A stretch of 64,000 nt of DNA from DSVZ01 sp037439785 (GCA_037439785.1 JBBIVJ010000003.1:1-64000); one strand, 5' to 3'. Shown: positions 50,826 through 60,899, counted from the stretch's first letter. A program made the numbers and translations. The notes: generated by a model from the letters alone, not told the origin.

Positions 50826-53456
50826 TCAACCGCTCTGGGGCAAACGGCTGGCGGCCGCAAAGACCAGTTCGCCCTGCTTGAAGTCCACCGTCACGCGGCT
50901 GTGGTCGGTGATCTCGCCGGCCAGCAGCTTGCGCGAGAGCGCGGTCTCAACGTGCCGTTGGAGGAAGCGCTTGAGCGGCCGCGCGCCATAGACCGGGTCG
51001 TAGCCCTCGCGGGCGATGTGTTCCCGGGCCGCGTCGGACAGTGCCAGCTCGATGTGCCGGGCGGCCAGGCGCGCGCGGAGCAGATTCAGTTGCAGGTCCA
51101 CGATGCGCTTGATCTCGGCCAGCGTCAGCGGCTTGAAGAGCACGATCTCGTCCACGCGGTTGAGGAACTCGGGCCGGAAATGCGCGCGCAGTTCGGCCAT
51201 GACCCGCTTGCGGACCGGCTCGGCGATCTCGCCCGTCTCGCTGGCGTTTTCAATCAGGTGCGGGCTGCCGATGTTGCTGGTCATGATGATGAGGGTGTTC
51301 TTGAAGTCCACGGTGCGCCCGTGGCTGTCGGTGAGCCGGCCGTCGTCGAGGATCTGGAGCAGGACGTTGAACACGTCGTGGTGCGCCTTCTCGATCTCGT
51401 CGAACAGGATCACGCAATACGGCTTGCGGCGGACGGCCTCGGTGAGCTGGCCGCCTTCCTCGTAGCCCACGTAGCCGGGCGGCGCGCCGATGAGCCGGGC
51501 CACGGCGTGTTTCTCCATGTACTCGCTCATGTCAATGCGGACCATGTTGTCCTCGGTGTCGAACAGCGCCTCGGCCAGGGCGCGGGCCAGCTCGGTTTTG
51601 CCCACGCCGGACGGCCCGAGGAAGATGAACGAGCCGATGGGCCGCTTGGGGTCTTTGAGACCGGAGCGGGCGCGGATGACGGCATCGGCCACGGCCTGCA
51701 CCGCCTCCTCCTGGCCGATGACCCGCTGGTGGAGTATCTGGTCCAGGCGCAGAAGCTTATCCTTTTCGCCCTCGAGCAGGCGGCTGACCGGAATGCCGGT
51801 CCAGCGAGAGACGACCTCGGCGATTTCGTCGGGCGTGACTTCTTCCTGAAGCAGGCGCGGGCCGCCCTTGCCCACGGCGTCCACTTTGGTTTCGAGCTCG
51901 CGCAACTGTTTTTCGAGGGCGGGAATGCGGCCGTACTGGTATTCGGCGACGCGGGCCAGGTCGTTCTGGCGGCGGGCCCTTTCCATTTCGGTGCGGGCCA
52001 GTTCAAGGGCCTCGCGCTGTTGCTGGATGTCGTCCACGACGCGTTTTTCGGCCTCCCATTGGGCCTTGAGGGCGTCACGCTGGCTCTTGAGGTTGGCGAG
52101 GTCTTTTTCGAGCGCAGCGAGGCGTTCACGGCTGGCCTCGTCCTTTTCCTTTTTGAGGGCCTCGCGCTCGATCTCGAGCTGGGTCAGGCGGCGTTCGAGC
52201 TGTTCGAGTTCCTCGGGCATGGACTCCATCTCGGTGCGGAGCTTGGCGGCGGCCTCGTCCACCAGGTCAATGGCCTTGTCGGGCAGGAAGCGATCCGAGA
52301 TGTAGCGCTGCGAAAGCTGGGCGGCGGCCACCAGGGCGGCGTCCTGGATGCGGACCTTGTGGTGCAGTTCGTAACGCTCGCGCAGGCCGCGCAGGATGGA
52401 GATGGTGTCCTGGACGCCGGGCTCGTTGACCATCACCGGTTGGAAGCGGCGTTCGAGAGCAGCGTCTTTTTCGATGTGCTGGCGGTATTCATCCAGCGTG
52501 GTCGCGCCGATGCAGTGCAGCTCGCCGCGGGCGAGCATCGGCTTGAGCATGTTGCCGGCGTCCATCGCGCCCTCGGCCTTGCCCGCGCCGACGATGGTGT
52601 GGATTTCGTCAATGAAGAGGATGATCCGGCCCTGGGCCCTGGTCACTTCCTGGAGGACCGCCTTGAGGCGTTCCTCGAATTCGCCGCGGTATTTCGCGCC
52701 GGCAATGAGCGCGCCGAGGTCCAGTTGCACAATGCGCTTGTCTTTGAGGCTGTCCGGTACGTCGCCGGCCACGATGCGCCGGGCCAGGCCCTCGACAATG
52801 GCAGTCTTGCCCACGCCCGGCTCGCCGATGAGCACGGGGTTGTTCTTGGTGCGGCGCGAGAGGACCTGGATGCAGCGGCGGATTTCGGTGTCGCGGCCGA
52901 TGACCGGGTCGAGCTTGTTCTGCGCGGCCAGCCGGGTGAGGTCGCGGCCGTACTTTTCCAGCGCTTCGTAAGTGGCCTCCGGAGTGGGGCTGGTCACGCG
53001 TTGGTGGCCGCGCACCTCGGTGAGCGCCTTGAGGAAATCCTCGCGCCGCACGCCGAGGTTCTTGAAAATCTTGCCGATGCCCGTGCCGGACGGCTCGTCG
53101 AACATCGCCAGCACCAAGTGCTCGACCGAGACGTAGTCGTCCTTGAGCTTTTTGGTCTGGTCCTGCGCGGCGACAAGCAGCTTGTTGAGCCGTTGGGTGA
53201 GGTACACGCCCTGGCCGGTGAGGTCGCTGCCGGAGACGCGCGGCAGCCGGGCCAGTTCCTCCTCGACCCTGGCCTTGAGCAGGTCGGGGGCGACGCGGGC
53301 CTTCTCGAAAAGGCGTGGCACAAGTCCACCCTCCTGTTCGAGCAGGGCCAGCAGCAGGTGTTCCACGTCCACCGCCTGATGCTGGCGGCGGGTGGCGATG
53401 TTCTGCGCCTCCATCAGGGCGCTCTGGGATTTCTCGGTGAATTTGTTCAGGTCCAT
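50826..53456 (-). CDS. clpB: ATP-dependent disaggregase ClpB
   Basis: 876 residues. The N-terminal Clp repeat (MDLNKFTEKSQSALMEAQNI) comes first, then AAA-1 with Walker A GEPGVGKTA and Walker B IILFIDEIHT. The coiled-coil M domain (about 410-530) distinguishes ClpB from ClpA/ClpC. AAA-2 has FLGPSGVGKTELARALAEAL and VILFDEIEKAH. It rescues aggregated proteins with DnaK and small heat-shock proteins. It lies at the downstream end of the proteostasis cluster. The antisense 1049-codon frame over it is not a gene. Confidence 0.98.
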   Translation of the reverse strand: MDLNKFTEKSQSALMEAQNIATRRQHQAVDVEHLLLALLEQEGGLVPRLFEKARVAPDLLKARVEEELARLPRVSGSDLTGQGVYLTQRLNKLLVAAQDQTKKLKDDYVSVEHLVLAMFDEPSGTGIGKIFKNLGVRREDFLKALTEVRGHQRVTSPTPEATYEALEKYGRDLTRLAAQNKLDPVIGRDTEIRRCIQVLSRRTKNNPVLIGEPGVGKTAIVEGLARRIVAGDVPDSLKDKRIVQLDLGALIAGAKYRGEFEERLKAVLQEVTRAQGRIILFIDEIHTIVGAGKAEGAMDAGNMLKPMLARGELHCIGATTLDEYRQHIEKDAALERRFQPVMVNEPGVQDTISILRGLRERYELHHKVRIQDAALVAAAQLSQRYISDRFLPDKAIDLVDEAAAKLRTEMESMPEELEQLERRLTQLEIEREALKKEKDEASRERLAALEKDLANLKSQRDALKAQWEAEKRVVDDIQQQREALELARTEMERARRQNDLARVAEYQYGRIPALEKQLRELETKVDAVGKGGPRLLQEEVTPDEIAEVVSRWTGIPVSRLLEGEKDKLLRLDQILHQRVIGQEEAVQAVADAVIRARSGLKDPKRPIGSFIFLGPSGVGKTELARALAEALFDTEDNMVRIDMSEYMEKHAVARLIGAPPGYVGYEEGGQLTEAVRRKPYCVILFDEIEKAHHDVFNVLLQILDDGRLTDSHGRTVDFKNTLIIMTSNIGSPHLIENASETGEIAEPVRKRVMAELRAHFRPEFLNRVDEIVLFKPLTLAEIKRIVDLQLNLLRARLAARHIELALSDAAREHIAREGYDPVYGARPLKRFLQRHVETALSRKLLAGEITDHSRVTVDFKQGELVFAAASRLPQSG

Positions 53457-53483
53457 AAAAGCGAATCAGGGTTGGGGATATAC

Positions 53484-53599
53484 GTAGCGCAGGCTGGCAG
53501 GCTGCTGTGTTGCGGACTGGCAATCCGCGGAGTGTCGGTAAGCTCCGGCGGCGCGCCGGCTGGCAGCCGGCGGTACGGCAGGTTGGAAACCTGCGCTAC
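53484..53599. repeat. REP-like palindromic repeats on the left of the RAYT gene
   Basis: Two small hairpins occur: GCCGGCT-GGC-AGCCGGC and CAGGTT-GGA-AACCTG. The last 45 bases (53555-53599) recur at 54431-54475 with a single difference, in the same orientation. The beginning GTAGCGCAG and an interrupted GCGGA...TCCGC stem also recur on the other side. This is the arrangement of REP elements served by a RAYT transposase. Confidence 0.85.
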
Positions 53600-53644
53600 A
53601 GGAAACGGGTTTGCCGGGAGCAATGGAGGTTCTAGTCTTCTGTC

Positions 53645-54346
53645 ATGCCGGAACAAGAACCCAATCCCGATTTGCAACGGGTTCGATACGAGCTGCGTGC
53701 TACCGGCCTTCCCGCAACGACGCAAAACCGTCTCCGCAGCGGGATTCACTCGCGCGGCTACCTCCCCCACGTCAAACGCGAGGGCGCGAGCTACTTCGTC
53801 ACTTTTCGGTTGGCCGATTCGCTGCCACGGGAAGTGTTGTTGGACTTCGAGCGGCAACGCGCCGAAGCGGTTCGCAAGCTGCCGGCGAGCGACCACCTTG
53901 GACGAGAAGCTGCCAATCGCGAGTTGACACGCAAAGTCGAGCGTTATTGGGATCGCGGAGTGGGCGCTTGCCATCTGCGCCGACCGGAGATCGCGGAGAT
54001 GGTGGCGAATGCGTTGCGCTTTTTTGACGGCAGTCGGTATCAACTCCTCGAGTGGGTGGTGATGCCCAACCATGTTCACGTGTTGGTTTGGCCGATGCCC
54101 AATCAGGTGCTCAGTGAAATCGTCAAAAGCTGGAAACAATTTACGTCGCTGCGCGCCAAGCGTCTGCTCGGGCTGCGGGAAAGCCGCTTTTGGCAACCGG
54201 AGTCTTTTGACCACTGGGTTCGGAACGACGAAGAGGGCGGGCGGATTGCGCGGTACATAAGGAACAATCCCGTTGCGGCGGGTCTTTGCTCCAGAGCGGA
54301 CGACTGGCGCTGGAGCAGCGCCTGGCGCGGAGGAGTCACACCGTAG
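53645..54346 (+). CDS. REP-associated tyrosine transposase (RAYT)
   Basis: 233 residues. The HUH-type Y1 nuclease motifs are VVMPNHVHVLVWP (His-Val-His metal ligands) and a C-terminal catalytic Tyr in RIARYIRNNPV. The early block YFVTFRLADSLP is also typical. RAYTs mobilise REP sequences and are single-copy domesticated relatives of IS200/IS605 TnpA. It is oriented opposite to lon and clpB, between them, with REP repeats on both sides. The gene appears intact. Confidence 0.94.
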   Translation: MPEQEPNPDLQRVRYELRATGLPATTQNRLRSGIHSRGYLPHVKREGASYFVTFRLADSLPREVLLDFERQRAEAVRKLPASDHLGREAANRELTRKVERYWDRGVGACHLRRPEIAEMVANALRFFDGSRYQLLEWVVMPNHVHVLVWPMPNQVLSEIVKSWKQFTSLRAKRLLGLRESRFWQPESFDHWVRNDEEGGRIARYIRNNPVAAGLCSRADDWRWSSAWRGGVTP

Positions 54347-54475
54347 CGCAGACTTCCAGTCTGCCGTGTCGCGGATTTCCAATCCGCGCGGCCAGCGAAC
54401 ACCCGGATGCGTCCGGCCGGCCGAAACCCCGCCGGCTGGCAGCCGGCGATACGGCAGGTTGGAAACCTGCGCTAC
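54343..54475. repeat. REP-like palindromic repeats on the right of the RAYT gene
   Basis: This region starts at the RAYT stop codon with GTAGCGCAG and carries the GCGGATTTCCAATCCGC hairpin. It ends with the 45-base block shared with 53555-53599. It lies 54 bases from the end of lon. Confidence 0.85.
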
Positions 54476-54528
54476 GGCGAGGCGTCCGCCTCCCGGCCGC
54501 AAGAGGGGGAGTAGTGTCAGCCACAGCT

Positions 54529-56938
54529 TCATCGGCGCGGGTTTCGCGGCGGCGCTTTGGCCATCGCCACGGCCAACGCGTTGTCCACGGTTTCGACCGG
54601 CTTGATTTCCAGCTTCGCCTTCACCTCCTCGGGCACGTCGGGCAGGTCTTTTTCGTTGCGTTTGGGGATCAGCACGGTGCGGATGCCGGCGCGCAGAGCG
54701 GCCAGCGTCTTTTCCTTCAGGCCGCCGATGGGCAGCACCAGGCCGCGCAGCATGATTTCGCCGGCCATGGCCACGTCGGCGGACGGTCCATCCTTGGGCA
54801 CAGCGCCGGCGGGGACGTGGATGTGGAGGTCCACGTCCTTGAAGGCGTCGGGCTCGATGCCGAGGTCCCCGGCGCGGGCCTTGACCAGGCTCAGGGCGGC
54901 CTGGGCGCTTTCTTTCATCACGTCGCCAATCTGGCCGGTCAGCAGGATGTTGCCCTTGCCCGGATAACGCAGCGCCTCGATGTGCAAAATGTCCCCGCCG
55001 GTCGGCGTCCATGCGAGGCCGGTGACGACTCCCGGGCGGCCGGTGGTGAGTTTGCTTTCGCGGATGTATTTGGCCGGGCCGAGCATTTTTTTCGACGTCG
55101 TCGGCGGTGACGGTGAAGTCGGTGATTTCGCCGCGCGCCACCCGGGCGGCCACGTGCCGGCAGATGGCGGCGATCTGGCGTTCGAGTTCGCGCACGCCGG
55201 CTTCGCGGGTGTGGTCGTTGATGAGGCGCTGGAGCGCGGCGGTCTCGAACCGGCACCGGCCGTTTTTGAGGCCGTGCTCCTTGAGCTGGCGCTTGACGAG
55301 GTAGCGGGGGGCGATTTCGAGCTTTTCGCGGTCGGTGTAACCGGGGATTGCGATGACCTCCATGCGGTCGCGCAGGGCGGGCGACACGGTGTCCCTCTGG
55401 TTGGCGGTGCAAATGAACATGACCTGCGAGAGGTCGAAGGGCACGTCGAGGTAGGGGTCCACGAAGGCGTGGTTCTGGCGGGGATCGAGCACTTCGAGCA
55501 GGGCGCTGGCGGGGTCGCCGCGGAAATCCGCGCCCACCTTGTCCATCTCGTCGAGCATGAGCACGGGGTTGCGCGAACCGGCGCGGCGGATTTCCTGAAT
55601 GAGGCGGCCGGACATCGAAGCGATGTAAGTGCGGCGTTGGCCGCGAATTTCGGCCTCGTCATGGACGCCGCCCAGGCTCAGGCGGGCGAACTTCCGTCCG
55701 GGCGCGTCGGCGATGGACTGGCCGAGGCTGGTCTTGCCCACGCCGGGCGGGCCGAGGAAGCAGAGGATCGGCCCGTGGCCCTGGGGGTTGAGCTTGCGCA
55801 GCGCCAGATACTCGATGAGGCGGCGTTTGACCTTCTCGAGATCGAAATGGTCGCGGTCGAGGTCGAGGGCGTCCTCGGTGAGCTTGCTCCAGGGCAGTTC
55901 GGCCAGGGTCTCGACGTAGCTGACGATGACCGAATACTCCGGGCTGGCCGGATGGAGATGGCTCAGGCGGCGTAGTTCGCGCTCGGCCTGTTCCATCACG
56001 GTCGCGGGCGGTTGAGCCTCGGTGAGGCGTTTGTGCAGTTCTTCGATCTGCTGCTCGACGCCTTCCTCGCCCTCGCCGAGTTCCTTTTGGATGGCTTTGA
56101 GTTGTTCGCGCAGGTAGGCCTTGCGCTGCTGGTCGCTGAAGGAGGAGGAGACGTCCTTTTGGATTTTCTGCTGGAGGCGGGCCAGTTCGAGCTGGGTGTT
56201 GACCAGCCGGTGGAGGGTCTGGACGCACCGGGCGACGTCGAGTTCTTCCAGGAGTCTTTGTTTCTCGGGCACCTCCAGGTTGAGGGTGCCGGCCAGGAAA
56301 TCGGTCAGGGGGCCGGCGCCTTCGATGTTCAGCGTGGTCAGGCGCACGGGCTCCGCCTCCTCGCCGCCCAGCTCGAAGAGTTTGAGGGCGGCCTCGCGCA
56401 GGCTGCGCACCGCCGCCTCGAAGGTCTTGTCGCCGGCCGGCGGGGGGGCGGGCTGGAGGACCTCGACGTGAGCCAGGAGGTAAGGGGAGGTTTGCAGGGT
56501 CCGACGCAGGGCCACGCGGGGCATGGCCTGGACCACCAGCACCATCTGCTCCTCGCTGCTGCGGATGAGCTTCAGGACAGAGGCGGCCACGCCCACCGGG
56601 TAAAGGTCGTCCGGACCCGGCTCGTCCTGCCGGGGGTCTTTCTGCGCGAAGATGCCGCTGACCTTGGAGCGGGCGAGGGTATCCTCGATCAGTTTGCGGG
56701 AGGCGGGGCGGCCGATGTTCAAGGGCACCACCATGCCGGGGAAGAGCACAAGGTTGCGCACCGGCAAAATGGGCAGGGGGGTGGGGATGGGGGGCGGCTC
56801 GGCGGGGCTCCCGCCCGGGGAGGACTCGCGCCCGGCCGGGGGCGGGTGCGGAGGGGATGCCTCCGCGTCAGGACCGGGGCGGGTTTGGGCGTGGGCCGGG
56901 CGACGGCGGGAGGAACCGGGGGCGAGACGGGCCTTCAT
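54529..56938 (-). pseudogene. lon: ATP-dependent protease Lon, with one apparent frameshift
   Basis: About 802 residues if one base is removed. The start at 56938 (MKARLAPG) overlaps the putative stop of the upstream small heat-shock gene (ATGA). The N-terminal LON domain (LPILPVRNLVLFPGMVVPLN), AAA+ with GPPGVGKTSLGQSIADA, and the P domain are present. The proteolytic Ser (PKDGPSADVAMAG) and Lys (IGGLKEKTLAA) lie after the frameshift. The break is at a run of seven A (55086-55092 on the + strand as T7): DVEKK then MLGPAKYIRE follows if one A is dropped. Cause: sequencing error, true mutation or transcriptional slippage. Everything else is intact. Confidence 0.88.
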
Positions 56939-57344
56939 GCGGTGGGGGCGAAGGGGAGGTGGATCCAGAGCCAACCGTCGCGCTGTTCGGCGGTGGGCGA
57001 TCGGGGTCAATGGCCACCGGCAGGCGCAGGTCGCGTTCGAAGGGGCCGGCGTCTATCTCCATCGCCAACACCTGCAAGGGGGGCTGGGCGATGGCCGGAC
57101 CCGGCGGAGTCCGGTGATCGCGCAGGCGCAAGCGGAGGGGCTGGGCTTCCACCGAGAGTTCCTGCGGCTTGACGTCGGCCAGGTCCACGCAGACCACCAG
57201 GCGGTTGGGATAACGATACACGTTGATGGCGGGGGTCCAGCCCGAGGAGGCGCGGAACTGGGCCACGTGCAGGCGCAGCACCTCGGTGACCAGCGAGCGG
57301 AGGCGTTGCTCCGCCTGCGCCAGGGGCCGGGGGGGGGAAATCAC
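56868..57344 (-). CDS. Hsp20/alpha-crystallin small heat-shock protein, frameshifted near the end
   Basis: The sequenced frame is 158 residues from the GTG at 57344. The alpha-crystallin domain is seen in WTPAINVYRYPNRLVVCVDL, ADVKPQELSVEAQPLRLRL and PFERDLRLPVAIDPDR. After that the reading turns to Ser/Pro-rich text. Adding one base to a C-run near 56996 restores TAEQRDGWLWIHLPFAPTA and a TGA overlapping the lon ATG. The true gene is therefore probably 56935-57344. An ATG at 57348 overlapping the previous stop would need one more indel in a run of nine G. It acts as a holdase that feeds ClpB/DnaK. Confidence 0.85.
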   Translation of the reverse strand: MISPPRPLAQAEQRLRSLVTEVLRLHVAQFRASSGWTPAINVYRYPNRLVVCVDLADVKPQELSVEAQPLRLRLRDHRTPPGPAIAQPPLQVLAMEIDAGPFERDLRLPVAIDPDRPPPNSATVGSGSTSPSPPPHEGPSRPRFLPPSPGPRPNPPRS

Positions 57345-57732
57345 TCATGGGGAGACCTTGTCGGGGAGAGGTTCGGAAAGCCGGCGCAGAACCCGGAAAT
57401 GCAGGGCCTGGTCGTTGAGCCCTTCCTGCTCCTTGAGCCAGTCCATCAGGTCGGTCCCTTGGATCAAGTAGCAGTAGTCCCGGAAAAACACCGCGGCCAC
57501 CAGCAGGCGGGGATTCTCCGGGTCCACCCCCCAGGGAGCGCAGATAGCGCACCAGCAGCGGGAAGGTGGCATCCCGGAAGGCGGCCCAACTGCCGGACTC
57601 GGGCAGGACGATTTCGTAAATCACCGGGGCCACCGGCGCCCGGGCGAGCAGGTCGCGTCGGGCGCGGTTGAACTCCGGCCCGGGCACGATGCGGAAGGCG
57701 CGGCTGAGCAGTTGGTCGCGGAACTCGCTCAT
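57345..57732 (-). pseudogene. Unknown gene between the FtsH-like and small heat-shock genes, one frameshift
   Basis: The first part starts at the ATG at 57732 (MSEFRDQLLSRAFRIVPGPE, then VIYEIVLPESGSWAAFRDAT). The second part, in another frame, reads GVDPENPRLLVAAVFFRDYC to DKVSP. They join perfectly if one C of a run of six (57527-57532) is removed, giving 128 residues. The stop touches the next gene. No family is recognised; its place in the cluster suggests a stress-related role. Confidence 0.6.
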
Positions 57733-57800
57733 GGGAGGGGTCGGTAGGCCGGTTTCCGGAGCGCTTCGGGAGGCGGTCACGGCGAGCCGGGGGGGCAGGG

Positions 57801-59169
57801 TCAGAGCCGTGCCAGCTCGAGCACCTCGGCCCGCAGGCGGTCCTGGAGGGTGTGGAGGAGCTGGCGGACCTGGGGTTCGGAGCGGCCGAGGAGCATGGCG
57901 ATTTCGTCCGGCTCGAACCCTTCCACGAAGAACAGCTCGAAGACTTCGCGCTCGGGCCGTGGCCAGCGTGCGGCGGCACGGCGCATCTCGGCCAGCAGTT
58001 CCTGCCGGGCGACGACCTCGTCGGGACGGGTCTCGGGGGGCGGCCACCTGGTCGCGGCCCTCGAGGTCCGGGGCATCCACGACGATCTGCCGGTCGAAGC
58101 GGCCGGGGCGGAGCAGGGCGCGGTCGAGGATTCCGGGCTGGTTGGTGGCAGCCAGCAGGATGACGCCGGCATTGGCCTCGAAGCCGTCCATTTCCACCAG
58201 CAGGGCGTTGAGGGTCTGCTCGCGCTCGTCGTTGACGGCGCCGCCGGGGACGCCGCGCTGGCGGCCGATGGCGTCCATCTTGTCAATGAAGATGATGCAG
58301 GGGGCGTGTTCCTTGGCCTGTTTGAAGAGGTCACGCACGCGGGCGGCGCCGACGCCGACGAACATTTCGATAAAATCCGAACCGCTTAGGCTGAAAAACG
58401 GCACGCCGGCCTCGCCGGCCACGGCGCGGGCCAGGAGCGTCTTGCCGGTGCCGGGCGGACCGACCAGCAGGATGCCCTTGGGGATGCGGGCACCCAGGTC
58501 CTGGTAGCGGGCGGGGGTTTTGAGGAAGTCCACGACTTCGCACAGTTCAACCTTGGCCTCTTCACAACCGGCCACGTCCTGGAAGGTCACGCCGGTGTTT
58601 TTGTCGGCGATGAGGCGGGCGCGGCTTTTGCCGACGCTCAGGAGCCCTCCCTGCGTGCCACTGAAGCGGCGGGCCAGTAGGGACCACAGGAGGATCATCA
58701 GCCCGATGGGCAGCACCCAGCCCACCAGGAACTGGGCCAGGGCACTGGGGCGGGTGCCGCTGTAGTCCACACCGGCCACCTGGAGTTCCTTGACCAGGTC
58801 GGGGTCTTCCACCCGCACGGTCCGGAACAGGAACGGCCGGCTCTCGCTGGGGGTGCGCGGGTCTCCCGTCGCGGTGGGAGTGGCCGGCGGTACTTCGGGG
58901 GTCGCGGGGGCGGCGGTGGTCGCTGCGTCGGTCGCGCGGGGACGATGCGACCGACGATTTCGTCCTGTTTGATGGCGGCCTTGGAGACCTCGCGGCGCTG
59001 GAGATGGGCTTTGAACTGGCTGTAGGAGATGGTCCGGACGGCGAACTGGCCGAAGAGGTCCTGCCAGACCCGAAGGACCATGAGGGTGAGCAGCACGTAA
59101 CCCAACAGCCAGCGTGCCTGGGGGGTCGAATTTGCCCGGCAGTTTGATTTTGGGTGGGGACTTTTTCAT
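57801..59169 (-). pseudogene. FtsH-like AAA+ gene lacking the protease domain, ending in a sigma region 4-like tail
   Basis: The start MKKSPPKIKLPGKF continues, after one base is dropped in a C-run (about 59121-59126), into a transmembrane helix LGYVLLTLMVLRVWQDLFGQ. A second indel near 58930-58945 returns to the first frame. A second helix (FLVGWVLPIGLMILLW), Walker A GPPGTGKT and FIDKMDAIGRQRG follow; the usual Walker B Glu is Lys (58279-58281). RPGRFDRQIVVDAPDLEGRD is then joined, after a third indel in six G at 58036-58041, to PEREVFELFFVEGFEPDEIA and LLGRSEPQVRQLLHTLQ. This is a sigma-70 region 4-like helix-turn-helix. No HEAGH zinc motif exists anywhere. Confidence 0.75.
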
Positions 59170-59371
59170 GGCTGCGGGTCTTTCTCCACCGGGGCCCGGC
59201 CAGCGGGGAAGTGGCCGGGATGGGCCTGGGTGCGCCCGCTGGCGGTTTGGAGAGGGTTACCCCCTCCCCGCCGCCAGCGGGCGGTGTCCACGTCCTGCGC
59301 GGAAGGCCGTGCCCCGTCTCCAATGCTGTGGAATCGCGAGGCGGGACATGGCGCTCCTCCGCGGTATCCGC

Positions 59372-60865
59372 TCAGCGGCGGTTGGGCCGGGCTTGTACGA
59401 CCACGAAGCGGCTGCCGCCCTGGCTCCAAACCCGCAGGAGCACACTGTTGCCCCGGATTTCCTCGCTCAGGCGTACCGCCTCGTCGGCGTTGGCGACCGG
59501 CTGCCGGTTGATTTCCAGGATGACATCGCCGGGTTGCAGGCCGGCGGCGGCGGCCGGACAGCCCGGCTCGACCTCCACGATCAGCGCCCCCTGCAAGCGG
59601 GCGGGAAGGTTGAATTGCTGGCGGGTGCGGGGGGTGATGTCGTCCACCGTCACGCCGTCGAGCAGGTCGGTTTCCTGGCTGCGGCGCAGTCCACCGGGAC
59701 GGTCGCCGGCACGGGCGAGGCCTTCCTGGGGAAGTTCGCCGACTTTGACGGGGAGGGTCTGTTCCTTGCCGTCCCGAATGAATTTCAGGGGGGCGCGGGT
59801 ACCGGGGGCGGTCTGGGCCACCATGAGGCGGAGGTGCTGGAAATCGGTGACCTTGCGGCCGTTGAATTCCACAATGACATCGCCCTCCTTGAGGCCGGCC
59901 TCCTCGGCCGGGGAACGGGGCGTGACCTCGCCGATGAGGGCGCCGGTGTTTTCAGGGAGCTTGAACTCGCGGGCCAGTTCGGGCGTGACCGGCTGGATGC
60001 GCACTCCGAGGTAGCCGCGGGTGACCTTGCCATCGGTGACCAGCCGCTCCAGGACGAAGCGGGCGAGGTTGACGGGCACGGCAAAGCCGATGCCAACGCT
60101 GGCTCGGACGGGGCTGGCGATGGACTGGTTGATGCCCACCAGCCGGCCTTCGATGTCCACGAGGGCGCCGCCGGAATTGCCCGGGTTGATGGAGGCATCG
60201 GTCTGAATGAAGTCTTCGTAGTTCACAATCCCCATGCCGCTGCGGCCCTTGCCGCTGACGATGCCCCGGGTGACGGTTTGCCCGACGCCAAAGGGATTGC
60301 CGATGGCCAGAACGACGTCGCCGACCTCAAGGTGGTCGCTGTCGGCCAGGGTGATGGCGGGCAGGCCGGTGGATTCGATCTTGATCACGGCGATGTCGGT
60401 CTGGGGGTCGGTCCCCACCAGCTTGGCGTCATAGACGGTTTTGTTGTCGACGAGGGCCACCTTGATTTCTTCCGCGCCCTCCACCACGTGGTTGTTGGTC
60501 AGGATGTAGCCCTCTTCGGTGACAATGACACCGGACCCCAGGCTTTGCTGCTGGCGCTCGAGGGGCGCCCCGCCAAAAGGTTCGCCAAAGAAACGGCGGA
60601 AGAAGGGGTCATCGAAGAAGGGCATCAGCGGCGGGGATTGGCGGAGGGTCTTGGTGGTGTAGATGTTGACCACACTGGGAGAAACCTTTTTCACCACGGG
60701 AGCCAGACTGGCCGGCTGCGGTTGTTCGCGGTTGATGGGGGTCGGGTCCACCTTCAGCCGCGGAGCCTTGTCGGCCACAAGGCCTGGTGACAGGGCCACG
60801 GAGACACAGGCCAGAAAACCGCACACCAGCGCGACACGTGTAGAGCGTAGAGACAGCATTTTCAT
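59372..60865 (-). CDS. Periplasmic Deg/HtrA serine protease
   Basis: 497 residues. The signal peptide ends near GLVAD. The trypsin-like domain has His in YILTNNHVVEG, Asp in PQTDIAVIKI and Ser in NPGNSGGALVD. Two PDZ domains follow (YLGVRIQPVTPELA and ALIVEVEPGCPAAAAGLQPG). This is the DegP/DegQ type, acting as protease and chaperone in the periplasm. The 202-base gap to the FtsH-like gene downstream holds no gene. Confidence 0.96.
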   Translation of the reverse strand: MKMLSLRSTRVALVCGFLACVSVALSPGLVADKAPRLKVDPTPINREQPQPASLAPVVKKVSPSVVNIYTTKTLRQSPPLMPFFDDPFFRRFFGEPFGGAPLERQQQSLGSGVIVTEEGYILTNNHVVEGAEEIKVALVDNKTVYDAKLVGTDPQTDIAVIKIESTGLPAITLADSDHLEVGDVVLAIGNPFGVGQTVTRGIVSGKGRSGMGIVNYEDFIQTDASINPGNSGGALVDIEGRLVGINQSIASPVRASVGIGFAVPVNLARFVLERLVTDGKVTRGYLGVRIQPVTPELAREFKLPENTGALIGEVTPRSPAEEAGLKEGDVIVEFNGRKVTDFQHLRLMVAQTAPGTRAPLKFIRDGKEQTLPVKVGELPQEGLARAGDRPGGLRRSQETDLLDGVTVDDITPRTRQQFNLPARLQGALIVEVEPGCPAAAAGLQPGDVILEINRQPVANADEAVRLSEEIRGNSVLLRVWSQGGSRFVVVQARPNRR

Positions 60866-60899
60866 AGTGATGGGAGTGACTTGTGCGGGGGTATTTTGT

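Noticed and set aside
50778..53927. A 1049-codon open frame antisense to clpB and into the REP region
   Set aside because: It is the mirror frame of an unmistakable ClpB and has no recognisable motifs.
55086..55092. Programmed frameshifting in lon at the A7 run
   Set aside because: Lon is not known to need it, and neighbouring genes have similar indels, so a local error or decay is simpler. Transcriptional slippage cannot be excluded.
57007..59169. One 720-residue FtsH protein across the whole frame
   Set aside because: Only the central AAA+ part reads as FtsH in this frame. The N-terminal helix and the C-terminal tail make sense only in another frame, and three further genes lie within the span.
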